From a virus: DNA of 44,653 nucleotides. The translations under genes and the position numbers were made by a program. Where the stretch lies: the IMG/VR virus record IMGVR_UViG_3300035666_000045, positions 1 to 44,653 of that record, one strand, 5' to 3'. Below the pieces are notes generated by a model. That model searched no databases. It was not told where the DNA came from and was given only the letters and a program-made list of their open reading frames with translations. This document shows, piece after piece, positions 27,073 through 33,904 of the stretch; the stretch's first letter is position 1, and every line of letters begins with the position of its first letter.

Positions 27073-27110
27073 GGGGCCGCAGGTGGGCGTCCCTCCCCTC
27101 CTGCGGCCCC
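27073..27110 (-). terminator. Strong intergenic hairpin, probable minus-strand terminator/attenuator
   Basis: Eleven perfect base pairs (GGGGCCGCAGG with CCTGCGGCCCC), one mismatch, then three more pairs around an eight-base loop. It lies 26 bases after the decoration gene and before the packaging genes. On the minus strand the stem is followed by CTACTCTTTGC, which is only weakly U-rich, so it may pause or attenuate rather than stop transcription. A role as an RNA-processing site is an alternative. Confidence 0.6.
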
Positions 27111-27139
27111 AAAACGTCGCGACGTGTTGATGACCCGAC

Positions 27140-27676
27140 TCAGAAGCCAGCGTTCGTCCGGACCAGAATCCGGCCGGAGGTCGTGGCACTCGTCTCGATG
27201 GCGAAGCCCAGTTGGGCGTTGGCGCCCTGGGCCGCAGCCGAGCCGGCGGTGGCGGACGGGCCGTAGGAGGCACCGGCCGACACGCTGGTCGCCGTCTTCG
27301 TCACCGTCGAGGGGCCACGCACAACCAGCCAGAACACCTCGTTGTTCGGCACGCCAGCGGCCGGGAGGTACTCGTCCACGACGCCCATGAGGGTCGTGGC
27401 GGCGACCGCAAGCCCGTCCACTTCGGACAGGATGGCGGCGTCCTTGAACTTGGCGACCGCACCCGGAAGCAGAGCGCTGCCGCTCGTGTTCTTCACGGCG
27501 ATGCACTCGACCGTCCGGTTGCTCTTGAGAGCGCCGGTCTTCGGGTCTTCGTCGCGGAACACCTTGCGAGTGCCCACGACATTGGACCCGTCGCCGTTCT
27601 CGGCCTCGTACATCGTCACGGTGACGCCAAGCGTCTGGCCGCGAGCGAATCCGGGATCAGCAGTCAGCGTACTCAT
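27140..27676 (-). CDS. Capsid decoration/cement-like protein (178 aa)
   Basis: The protein follows the major capsid gene. The first 120 residues are beta-rich (LGVTVTMYEAENGDGSNVVG; RTVECIAVKNTSGSALLPGA; GLAVAATTLMGVVDEYLP). The C-terminus is Gly/Ala/Thr-rich (YGPSATAGSAAAQGANAQLG), ending FAIETSATTSGRILVRTNAG. This 'S/G-x-A...LGFAIE.......RILV' ending is typical of head decoration proteins that bind capsid hexamers. No residue-level assignment is possible. AAGGAG lies upstream of the ATG with slightly long spacing. It is probably co-transcribed with the coat protein, with the hairpin at 27073 ending the unit. Confidence 0.62.
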   Translation of the reverse strand: MSTLTADPGFARGQTLGVTVTMYEAENGDGSNVVGTRKVFRDEDPKTGALKSNRTVECIAVKNTSGSALLPGAVAKFKDAAILSEVDGLAVAATTLMGVVDEYLPAAGVPNNEVFWLVVRGPSTVTKTATSVSAGASYGPSATAGSAAAQGANAQLGFAIETSATTSGRILVRTNAGF

Positions 27677-27712
27677 CTGCGAGGACTCTCCTTCTCTGGT
27701 GGCTGTTGAGGG

Positions 27713-28831
27713 TCAGGCGAGGGCCGCGAACTTCACAAAGTTGCGGGGCGACTTCATCTTGATGTTGGCGAGGACCGACACGGCGTACCGGTACGCGGAT
27801 AGTTCCTCGTTGTAGAACGGTCCCTCCGCTTCCAGCAGGTTGCCGGTCATCACCTTCATCTCCATGTTGCCGATGGAGAGGGCATAGCCCACGCCCGGCG
27901 GCACGGCGTAGTCCGACGCGGTTTCGATGCCGTCGATTTCCACGACATCCCCGAAGCCGTAGGACTTCAGACCGTTGGTCTTCGAAACGATGGCCCGCTC
28001 GCGGCTGTCCAGCCGGTTGAGGAACTGGATGTACATCGACCGATCCAGGAGGATCATGTCGATCTGGTTCTCGCGAGTGTCGTTCCGCTTCGCGTGGTTG
28101 ACCGACTCGCGGATCGCCTCGATGCACTGATCCTTCCAGGTCGCCGTCGCACCGCCGAAGGCCGTGCTCGTGTAGTTGCACACGAGGGGCGACCAGAAGT
28201 CGTACTCCGGATCGGCCGGAACTCGGGGCCACGAACCGGTCGCCAACTGCGAGCCAGCGTACTGACCCAGACCGGTCTTCAGCCCGGCGTACTCGTCGTT
28301 CGGGAAGCCGAAGGGGTCAGCGGCGTTCGCGGCACGCTGGGCACCGGTGGCGACGTTGACCGTCCCGTTCACGGCGAACATGGACTCAAGCCCATGCCAC
28401 CGATTCTCGTTGCCGCTGGCGTAACCGTCGATGAACACCTCCTTCGCGAGATGTTCCTGCATCGACTCCGTGAGCCGGTTCGTCATCTTGCCGGCCACGT
28501 CGATCAACTGGGCCTGACCGCGATTCTCAAGCATCTCCCGCTTGCTGATCTGATCGGTGACCGAGTAGCCCCGATACGGGAGGTTGGCTCTCTGCCAGAG
28601 CGCGTGGCGTGCGAAGACTCGCGGCGACTCGCCCGTGTACGTGGACACGGGGATGTTGCGGTAACGCACCTGCCAGTCGAATCCACGACCTCCCTGATTC
28701 ATGGCGACGTTGCCGTTCGCCTGGAGGGCAGCGAAGACCTTGAACTTGCGGAAGGTCGTCTGCTCCTCTTCCTTCAAGTGAAGGGTCAGAGTCGTGCCAA
28801 TCGAACGAGCCCAGTCAACGCTCGACGCCAT
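27713..28831 (-). CDS. Major capsid protein (372 aa)
   Basis: This is the HK97-fold-type coat protein that builds the icosahedral head. Evidence is size, position directly after the scaffold gene, and composition. Parts such as QVRYRNIPVSTYTGESPRVF, FARHALWQRANLPYRGYSVT, then AKEVFIDGYASGNENRWHGL, and QIDMILLDRSMYIQFLNRLD are typical of capsid proteins that follow a scaffold. The N-terminus (SVDWARSIGTTLTLHLKEEE) is unprocessed-looking, and no obvious prohead protease site is visible. It is immediately followed by the decoration-like gene after 36 bases. Confidence 0.8.
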   Translation of the reverse strand: MASSVDWARSIGTTLTLHLKEEEQTTFRKFKVFAALQANGNVAMNQGGRGFDWQVRYRNIPVSTYTGESPRVFARHALWQRANLPYRGYSVTDQISKREMLENRGQAQLIDVAGKMTNRLTESMQEHLAKEVFIDGYASGNENRWHGLESMFAVNGTVNVATGAQRAANAADPFGFPNDEYAGLKTGLGQYAGSQLATGSWPRVPADPEYDFWSPLVCNYTSTAFGGATATWKDQCIEAIRESVNHAKRNDTRENQIDMILLDRSMYIQFLNRLDSRERAIVSKTNGLKSYGFGDVVEIDGIETASDYAVPPGVGYALSIGNMEMKVMTGNLLEAEGPFYNEELSAYRYAVSVLANIKMKSPRNFVKFAALA

Positions 28832-28844
28832 GTCGCTTTACCTT

Positions 28845-29957
28845 TCAGTTGATGCCGTCTCGTGCCAGTTGGCGAGCGAGACGCTGTTCAAAGGTCAGAG
28901 GTGATTGCGGGGTTCTCGGGTCGCTTGACCCCGCAGCCCTACTCGGATTGCGAGACGCTTCCCTTCTAAGAAAATCTATGTCCTTCTGGGCCTGAGTTGC
29001 GGCATCGGCAACCGGCGCAGATGCAGCAGCGGCGGGCATTGCAGCCGCAGCCGCTGGTGCGATGTGCTGCGGTAAAGCAGCCTCAAACGCACTTCGCTGT
29101 GCGCCCTGCGCCTGCATGCCACGCAGCCGATCAAGCAGGTCACGCTCGATCATTTTCGTAGCGTATTCCCACCGCGCCTCTGCGTTCTGGATGCCCATGC
29201 GAGAGGCTTCCTCGATGTACGTCTGGGCCGCCAAGCCCTCTGCCGTCGGCGTCTTGCCGTCCGCCTCGTACAGCCAGTCCGCGTTCTCCTTCTCCAGCCC
29301 AGAGACGTACTGGTGCTGCTGCACCTCCTGGAACTGGCTCTCCACGATCTGCTGGGCCTGCCGCTGGGCGATCTCCTGGATCATCGGCCCCAGCGCTTCC
29401 TCCGGGTTGGTGAGGAACTTCTGGGCGAAGTCGGCCTTGTACTTCTGGTACTCGTACAGGGCGTGCTTGGCGTCGAGCGGAGCGTCGGCCGAGATGACCT
29501 CCCGCCCGTTCTCGTCTTTCACGAGGTACTGCTTGTACGACTCGCGGACCTCCGGCGGGCTCCACCACTTCTTCACCGCCTCTGCGGCAGTGGTCTTCTG
29601 GACAGGCTGCTGGGGGGCGGGTTGCTCTCGCTGGGAGGAGAGCCATCGCTCAAAGGGCTCTCGGTTCTGGAGGTACTGCTGGGCGTATGGGATGTACTGC
29701 TGGTACTGCTGGAGGGCTTGAGTTGCGGCTTTCTCCCGCTCCATGGAGGCATAGAGGCGACGAGCAATCGCCAGGTCGTCCTGCCCCTTGAACTCATCGA
29801 GATTCTTGAAGGCGTCCCAGACCGACTGCTGTGGAGCCGGCGAAGCAGCCGCCGCAGGTGCAGTTTCCGGCGTCGAAGGGGCACTGGAGGTGCTTTCAGT
29901 CGAGGTGTCGGGCGTGGTGTCTACGGATTCGTCGATGACTGCTGCTTCGTCTGACAT
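28845..29957 (-). CDS. Scaffolding protein (370 aa)
   Basis: The protein is acidic and Ser/Thr/Pro-rich at its N-terminus (DTTPDTSTESTSSAPSTPET). Long Gln/Glu/Tyr-rich helices follow (ALQQYQQYIPYAQQYLQNRE; IAQRQAQQIVESQFQEVQQH). An Ala-rich, basic C-terminus (FLRREASRNPSRAAGSS, then TFEQRLARQLARDGIN) could bind the coat protein. These are the usual characters of phage scaffolds, which direct procapsid assembly and then exit or are degraded. It lies 13 bases before the major capsid gene, as expected. A fold-level match was not possible, so the call rests on composition and position. Confidence 0.75.
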   Translation of the reverse strand: MSDEAAVIDESVDTTPDTSTESTSSAPSTPETAPAAAASPAPQQSVWDAFKNLDEFKGQDDLAIARRLYASMEREKAATQALQQYQQYIPYAQQYLQNREPFERWLSSQREQPAPQQPVQKTTAAEAVKKWWSPPEVRESYKQYLVKDENGREVISADAPLDAKHALYEYQKYKADFAQKFLTNPEEALGPMIQEIAQRQAQQIVESQFQEVQQHQYVSGLEKENADWLYEADGKTPTAEGLAAQTYIEEASRMGIQNAEARWEYATKMIERDLLDRLRGMQAQGAQRSAFEAALPQHIAPAAAAAMPAAAASAPVADAATQAQKDIDFLRREASRNPSRAAGSSDPRTPQSPLTFEQRLARQLARDGIN

Positions 29958-29964
29958 GGTGGCC

Positions 29965-31365
29965 CTACTGCTTGCTGGACGAGTTCATCCTCCACTGCGG
30001 ACGCGGGTGGAGGTCACTGCCGGGCTGTGGGAGGACGCCCGTAGCGACAAGCCGGTTGTATGCCTCGCTGTCCGCTCTCGATACTCCGTCATCATCCTTG
30101 AGCCGGGCATGGAGTTGGTCGCCTGCACGTCGGGCCTGCTCGACCTCCGCGTCGGTTTTGTAGGCGAAGTCCACTCCGGGCTTTCCACCGCCCATCCAGA
30201 ACTGCCCATCAGAGCGTCCTGGTATTCCGCCAAGCGACCCCTGGATGCCGGAGCCCATCGCCTGCTCGGAGGCCATGTCCCACCCAAAGTTCGCGGCAGT
30301 CGGGCCAACGGCACTGCGGATGGCTGGAGCGGCCCATCCCGTGCCCGCAATCTTGGAGGCCATCAGCCCAGCCCTTGCGGCGTTGGTCAGTGCTCCAACT
30401 CCCTTTGCGGCAGGAATGACGACGGTCGGGTCGATCATGCTGATCGCGAAGTCTCCGGTGTCGGAGAGCCACCCTGGAGGCGTCACTCCAGTCGTGCGTT
30501 GCCACCGCTCGTCCGCAAATGGCACCCCTGCGGAGCCTACCTCAGCCTGCAATTTCGCAATCCTTTGGGAGATGTCATTGCCGCTGGCGCCTTCCGGCAA
30601 ATCCAAGATCGCGTGCGGCGATGTCAGCCGGTAGCGGTTGTTCGCCAGCCTTGCAGATTGCGCACGCCGCCACGACTCGGAAGACGTGTCAGACTCGCCG
30701 CTGCCCTGCATGCGTAAGTAATTCGGCACCGTCTCGGATGCCTGCATGTAGTTGCCAACCGGAACGTCAGGGTTGGACATGTTGTCCAATGCAGCCTGCG
30801 ACACCGTATCGAACCGCTGGTAGCCGCGCGGCATGGCGAACGGGCTGATGCCTCCGGCTCCAGACAGACGCTCGCCGTCGCTGCCCTCGTAGTGCCGGAT
30901 CGCGTTGGCGTCGAGCATGCGGCGGGGCGTCTTGAGCCGTGACGCGGCCTCTTCCTGCTGCTGCTCGCTTCCCAAAAAGTCCAGGTCACGTCCGAAGTTC
31001 TGCATGTACTGGTGGGTGCGTGGGTCGAGCAGGTGCGTGGACTCTTCCCACCGCTTGCTGACCTCCGCCGGAGTCTTGCCCTGCCGGGCGTACTCCTCCC
31101 TGGCCCTCGCCCGCTCCTCCGGATTCGCCCATGCCGACTGCTGACCGCCGTCCACGCCAAGAGCAGACCGCATCTGCGACCGCTGCTCGATCTGCTTCAT
31201 CGCTTCGGCGAGCGGCGTGTCAGGGGAGATTTTGTGCCGGCGGTAAATCTCCCCGCGAATGGCATCCGCACGCTCAAACCCCAACGCACCCGGCCGGGCG
31301 GCAGGACTCTGCTTGGGGCGTGACGCGAAGATCGCGTCGATGCCTGCTTCGTTCAGTCCAGCCAT
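29965..31365 (-). CDS. Hypothetical protein before scaffold (466 aa)
   Basis: I do not recognise this family. It is helical and Arg/Gln/Ala-rich in its first half (EAMKQIEQRSQMRSALGVDG; YARQGKTPAEVSKRWEESTH). In the middle is a weakly hydrophobic Ala/Gly/Pro segment near residues 305-345 (FAISMIDPTVVIPAAKGVGA), perhaps a membrane-interacting region. Style and composition resemble the internal-protein genes at the far end of the operon, which makes a virion-internal role possible. It begins one base after the stop of the zincin-like gene, so both are likely to be made together. Confidence 0.55.
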   Translation of the reverse strand: MAGLNEAGIDAIFASRPKQSPAARPGALGFERADAIRGEIYRRHKISPDTPLAEAMKQIEQRSQMRSALGVDGGQQSAWANPEERARAREEYARQGKTPAEVSKRWEESTHLLDPRTHQYMQNFGRDLDFLGSEQQQEEAASRLKTPRRMLDANAIRHYEGSDGERLSGAGGISPFAMPRGYQRFDTVSQAALDNMSNPDVPVGNYMQASETVPNYLRMQGSGESDTSSESWRRAQSARLANNRYRLTSPHAILDLPEGASGNDISQRIAKLQAEVGSAGVPFADERWQRTTGVTPPGWLSDTGDFAISMIDPTVVIPAAKGVGALTNAARAGLMASKIAGTGWAAPAIRSAVGPTAANFGWDMASEQAMGSGIQGSLGGIPGRSDGQFWMGGGKPGVDFAYKTDAEVEQARRAGDQLHARLKDDDGVSRADSEAYNRLVATGVLPQPGSDLHPRPQWRMNSSSKQ

Positions 31366-31366
31366 G

Positions 31367-32395
31367 TCAGCGGGTCTCCGTCAGGCCAGAAAGGACGCCG
31401 GGCTGCTGCTGCTGGGCACCTGCGCCGATGGCGAGCGGGGCGAGGACGGCCGGAATCTGCGTCATCCGCTTGAACATGATTTGCTTGGAAGAAGCGGGCA
31501 GCGCGTCGTAGGTGTCAAAATGACTTCGCATCATTGACGGCAAGTCGGTCGGCGTCGAAAGGTCTTCAAGCCACTCTCGGTTGGCCCGCCACCACTCCCA
31601 CGCGCCGGCGGCATCTTCTGGCGTCAGAACGTCCTTTCCGGTGTAGAAGGCATAGCGACGGCGCACCTCCGCAATGCGCGGATCCAGTTCTGCGCGTTGC
31701 ATGAGGTAGTTTTCGTTTTCGACAAGCGGACGCAGCCTTTTCTCTGCAAGAAAGGCGTCCGGCCCTCCGGCGCTGTACTGGGCCGCCAACTGTGGGTTCT
31801 GCGCCAGCGTGGCACTGCCGTATGCCGTGTCATCGAATCGCTGAGAGGCGTTACGCCATTCCTCCGACCCAAGCAGGCCGGGCGACCGGCCTTTGTCCAA
31901 AAGGGCGTGCGTCAACTCATGCTCGACCACCGGGTTGATGCCCTTTGGCGCGGCATCCAAAAACGCGGGATTGAGTTGCACCTCACGGCTGGCGCCTCCG
32001 TATGTTCCGCGAGCATCAAACGGGCCCAGTTTCCAGTTGACGCGCACGGGAGTTGGCTTGTCCACGTCCTCCGGCGACCAGTTCCCGTATGCCGGCGAGT
32101 TAGAGTGCGGATAGACGGCGCCATGCTCCCGGAGCGCGCGCTGCGAGTTCTCCACCGCCGCATCAAAGCCGCCGGGCACGGCCTCGTACCAGCGAGACAC
32201 GGCCTGCCGAAACGTCACCGGAACTGGCTCTGGATTGGAGGCGGCGACACCTCCCGGCTCGGCACTCTCCGCAATCCGGCCACGCGCGTCGGCTAAGGTG
32301 TCGGGAGGATTGAGCCGACGAGCCTCCTCCGCCAACTCCGCGACTTTGTTCGCGCGACCGAGCCGGGCAGCAGCAAGTGCAGCAGGTGTTGCCAT
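31367..32395 (-). CDS. Zincin-like protein with HExxH motif (342 aa)
   Basis: Residues 156-163 read VVEHELTH, a canonical HExxH zinc metallopeptidase motif (HELTH at 159-163) in a helix followed by ALLDKG. A Glu-Glu pair lies about 15 residues downstream and could supply a third ligand. The N-terminus is an amphipathic helical stretch (MATPAALAAARLGRANKVAE), and the C-terminus has a hydrophobic run (IPAVLAPLAIGAG). The gene sits directly upstream of the 466-residue protein and scaffold, where many phages carry a prohead protease, though those are usually serine proteases. It could instead digest host envelope or process internal proteins. Activity is inferred from a motif only, without a structural match. 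Confidence 0.6.
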   Translation of the reverse strand: MATPAALAAARLGRANKVAELAEEARRLNPPDTLADARGRIAESAEPGGVAASNPEPVPVTFRQAVSRWYEAVPGGFDAAVENSQRALREHGAVYPHSNSPAYGNWSPEDVDKPTPVRVNWKLGPFDARGTYGGASREVQLNPAFLDAAPKGINPVVEHELTHALLDKGRSPGLLGSEEWRNASQRFDDTAYGSATLAQNPQLAAQYSAGGPDAFLAEKRLRPLVENENYLMQRAELDPRIAEVRRRYAFYTGKDVLTPEDAAGAWEWWRANREWLEDLSTPTDLPSMMRSHFDTYDALPASSKQIMFKRMTQIPAVLAPLAIGAGAQQQQPGVLSGLTETR

Positions 32396-32423
32396 AGAAA
32401 TCCCTCACGGGATTTATGGCCGC

Positions 32424-32567
32424 CTACCTCGTCGCCAAGTACAGGCCGACGTTGGAAAAAGCGTACCCCAAATACGCGATCCCCATGCCCGTATTCCCAC
32501 GCCAGAACTGCTCGGCGGAGACGTAGGCGTAGATCAGACCGGTGAGTGCTATCAGCCAGCCGCTCAT
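32424..32567 (-). CDS. Small two-helix membrane protein (47 aa)
   Basis: The ATG overlaps the preceding stop as ATGA. The sequence has two hydrophobic segments, residues 3-17 (GWLIALTGLIYAYVS) and 27-45 (TGMGIAYLGYAFSNVGLYL), separated by the polar stretch EQFWRGN. It looks like a double-spanning membrane peptide. From memory, 'NTGMGI.YLGYAF.NVGLYL' is a recurring small protein in tailed phages. A holin-like or membrane-anchoring role is possible but unproven. Confidence 0.68.
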   Translation of the reverse strand: MSGWLIALTGLIYAYVSAEQFWRGNTGMGIAYLGYAFSNVGLYLATR

Positions 32568-32662
32568 TCGTCGTACGGGTAGCCGTCCTCCGGGTCGTCC
32601 GCGTACGGGCCGGGCTCCGCGTCCTCGTGGAACCAGGGGCGAACGTCTGGGTGGTCGCTCAT
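32564..32662 (-). CDS. Acidic micro-protein (32 aa)
   Basis: The ATG is preceded by AGGAGG at eight bases, one of the strongest ribosome binding sites in the window, and the stop overlaps the next ATG. The peptide is Pro/Asp/Glu/Tyr-rich (DVRPWFHEDAEPGPYADDPE). The strong translation signal and the coupling to the membrane peptide argue for a real gene. A leader role for the downstream protein is also possible. No known family is recognised. Confidence 0.5.
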   Translation of the reverse strand: MSDHPDVRPWFHEDAEPGPYADDPEDGYPYDE

Positions 32663-32685
32663 GTCCGCAGCCTCCTGTGTTCGAT

Positions 32686-32718
32686 GCCGCTGATCGCTGG
32701 CGTTCTGTGGCTACTTGC
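32686..32718 (-). repeat. Minus-strand stop-associated repeat, copy A
   Basis: A 33-base element running from the last codons of the 71-residue gene through its TAG into the intergenic region. It is nearly identical to the copy at 33003-33036, differing by one inserted base (CAGAACGCCAGCGATCAGCG on the minus strand). The following ribosome binding site and start (AGGAGG, then ACATGAGCGAC) are also shared with the leader of the DUF551 gene. Confidence 0.75.
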
Positions 32719-32926
32719 TCGCCCGTGCTTTCGCGTAGAGCGGAACAACAACAAGCCGCCGCTCAATCTCGTTGCATGATGCGACCTCTGCGGCCAGCCT
32801 CGTCCCGTAAACCGTTGGCTCAAACAGGCCGCATGAGTCGCGAAGCCCCCACAGCACCGGGCGCGAGGCGTGCCGTTTCTTGGCTTTCTGCGACACGTTT
32901 TTCTTACCTGTCGTCTCCCGAGTCAT
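32711..32926 (-). CDS. Small basic hypothetical protein (71 aa)
   Basis: The frame is open from a GTG at 32977, but that start lacks a ribosome binding site and lies inside a hairpin. The ATG at 32926 has GGGGG about nine bases upstream and is chosen, with some doubt. The N-terminus is Lys/Arg-rich (TGKKNVSQKAKKRHASRPVL), suggesting nucleic-acid contact. The C-terminus (ERRLVVVPLYAKARASK) resembles the 'IVPLYRQP' segment of the 183-residue gene further upstream. Upstream of the ATG the frame reads on without a stop from just after the DUF551 stop, so a stop-codon readthrough product is conceivable. Confidence 0.45.
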   Translation of the reverse strand: MTRETTGKKNVSQKAKKRHASRPVLWGLRDSCGLFEPTVYGTRLAAEVASCNEIERRLVVVPLYAKARASK

Positions 32927-32973
32927 ATCAGCCAGCCCCCGATTTTCGTCGATTTCTGAATACGTTCGATTCG

Positions 32974-33027
32974 CCACAGAACCAAGCGATGCAGCGGACA
33001 GAGCCGCTGATCGCTGGCGTTCTGTGG
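32974..33027 (-). repeat. Imperfect 24-base inverted repeat just after the DUF551 gene
   Basis: The arms are 32974-32997 and 33004-33027 around a six-base loop. They pair along most of their length (CCACAGAAC with GTTCTGTGG, GCGAT with ATCGC, CAGCGG with CCGCTG). The hairpin begins two bases after the TAG stop of the DUF551 gene and includes most of repeat copy B. It could end or attenuate the transcript, or stabilise its 3' end, but there is no U-tract. Confidence 0.6.
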
Positions 33028-33036
33028 GCTACTTGC
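33003..33036 (-). repeat. Minus-strand stop-associated repeat, copy B
   Basis: This copy covers the last codons and TAG of the DUF551 gene plus 26 bases downstream, and matches copy A with one extra base. A third, clearly diverged version sits at about 33365-33398 after the stop of the 91-residue gene and before the same style of ribosome binding site. Confidence 0.72.
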
Positions 33037-33343
33037 CGTCCGTCGGCGGTGCCGGCTCCTCAATCTCCATCCAGTGCGTGATCCCATGCAGACGCTCGCT
33101 ATTCAGCCCTTCGCGGTCGCATGATGCGCCGTATGACTGAAAGCCGTCTTCCCCCCAATATTCGCCCATTTCAACGTCAGTGCCGTCGAACACCCAGACG
33201 GTCGACCCGCGCTCCGGCAACCGCTCCGTCACGGGAATCCAATCCGGCTCGGTCGCAATCCGAATGATGTCCGCGATGCCCTTCGCCAGCACTTCGCCCA
33301 CAGAACCAGCCGATGCAACAGACCGCTCGTCAGTGTCGCTCAT
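33029..33343 (-). CDS. DUF551 domain protein (104 aa)
   Basis: The start MSDTDERS has AAAGGAGG upstream; a longer frame to 33382 is not needed. Residues 34-60 (DWIPVTERLPERGSTVWVFD) and the ending 88-98 (ITHWMEIEEPA) match the DUF551 pattern: 'W-I-x-V-x-E-R-L-P-x-x-G-x-x-V-x-V' followed by 'T-H-W-M'. These proteins are frequent in phage and prophage accessory regions and their function is unknown. The N-terminal 34 residues are an extra helical stretch. The gene belongs to a run of small accessory genes downstream of SSB. Confidence 0.8.
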   Translation of the reverse strand: MSDTDERSVASAGSVGEVLAKGIADIIRIATEPDWIPVTERLPERGSTVWVFDGTDVEMGEYWGEDGFQSYGASCDREGLNSERLHGITHWMEIEEPAPPTDGK

Positions 33344-33386
33344 GTGCGCCGCCTCCTTTGTTCGCGGCTGTTGATCGTTCACGTTC

Positions 33387-33662
33387 TCAGCCTAGTCGTT
33401 CCAGTGCCGTGTTGATAACGACCGCGATTTCCGTTCGCCCTGCGTCCTCGCAGATGCAGGCTGCCGCGCTCATCGCCTCCCGCTCCGCGCCGGTGAGCGT
33501 GCCGTCCACCGTCACCGTCACGCCGCCGTTGCACACCGATAGCGTGGCATCCTGATCCGCGAGCCGGCGGATGGCTTCTCTGAGGCGTTCGATCTCGGCC
33601 CGCTGATCCTTGATGATCTGATCCGCCTGCTCCCATGACATGATGCCCGCATCAGGACTCAT
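33387..33662 (-). CDS. Small coiled-coil accessory protein (91 aa)
   Basis: The start overlaps the preceding stop as ATGA. Residues 8-32 form a coiled coil or helix (SWEQADQIIKDQRAEIERLR). A short strand pair with VTVTVDGT follows, and then an LTGAEREAMSAAACICEDA segment similar to the tails of the next two genes (LTDEEREAIEIAI; ITAEECEAIELAA). A family of small accessory proteins with a shared C-terminal helix seems likely. Function unknown. Confidence 0.6.
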   Translation of the reverse strand: MSPDAGIMSWEQADQIIKDQRAEIERLREAIRRLADQDATLSVCNGGVTVTVDGTLTGAEREAMSAAACICEDAGRTEIAVVINTALERLG

Positions 33663-33904
33663 TTCGTCCGCTCCAGTAGGCCGCGAAGCGCCACCACTCT
33701 GCCGGGCTCAGGCCCGCCGTACCACTCGGCGTCCAACTCTCTCCCGATGGCAATCTCAATCGCCTCCCGCTCCTCGTCGGTGAGCCGCAGTCGCTCAATC
33801 GCGTCGGCCGCCTCTGTGATGCACTGCACGGCGATCCCGTCCTCGCAATGGATGTCGCGAGCGAGGACACGCAAGGCCCGAACAAGTGTGGCGGTGTCGC
33901 TCAT
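33659..33904 (-). CDS. Small accessory protein with LTDEEREA tail (81 aa)
   Basis: The ATG at 33904 overlaps the preceding stop as ATGA and is preferred over an upstream frame. The N-terminal segment reads TLVRALRVLARDIHCEDGIA, then AADAIERLRLTDEEREAIEI, and the end is VVALRGLLERTK. From memory, the arrangement 'A..I..EDG.A...I.EAAD.I..L' followed by 'LTDEEREAIE' and 'LR.LLER' recurs in small proteins of some phages. It shares its tail with both neighbours. No function is known. Confidence 0.6.
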   Translation of the reverse strand: MSDTATLVRALRVLARDIHCEDGIAVQCITEAADAIERLRLTDEEREAIEIAIGRELDAEWYGGPEPGRVVALRGLLERTK

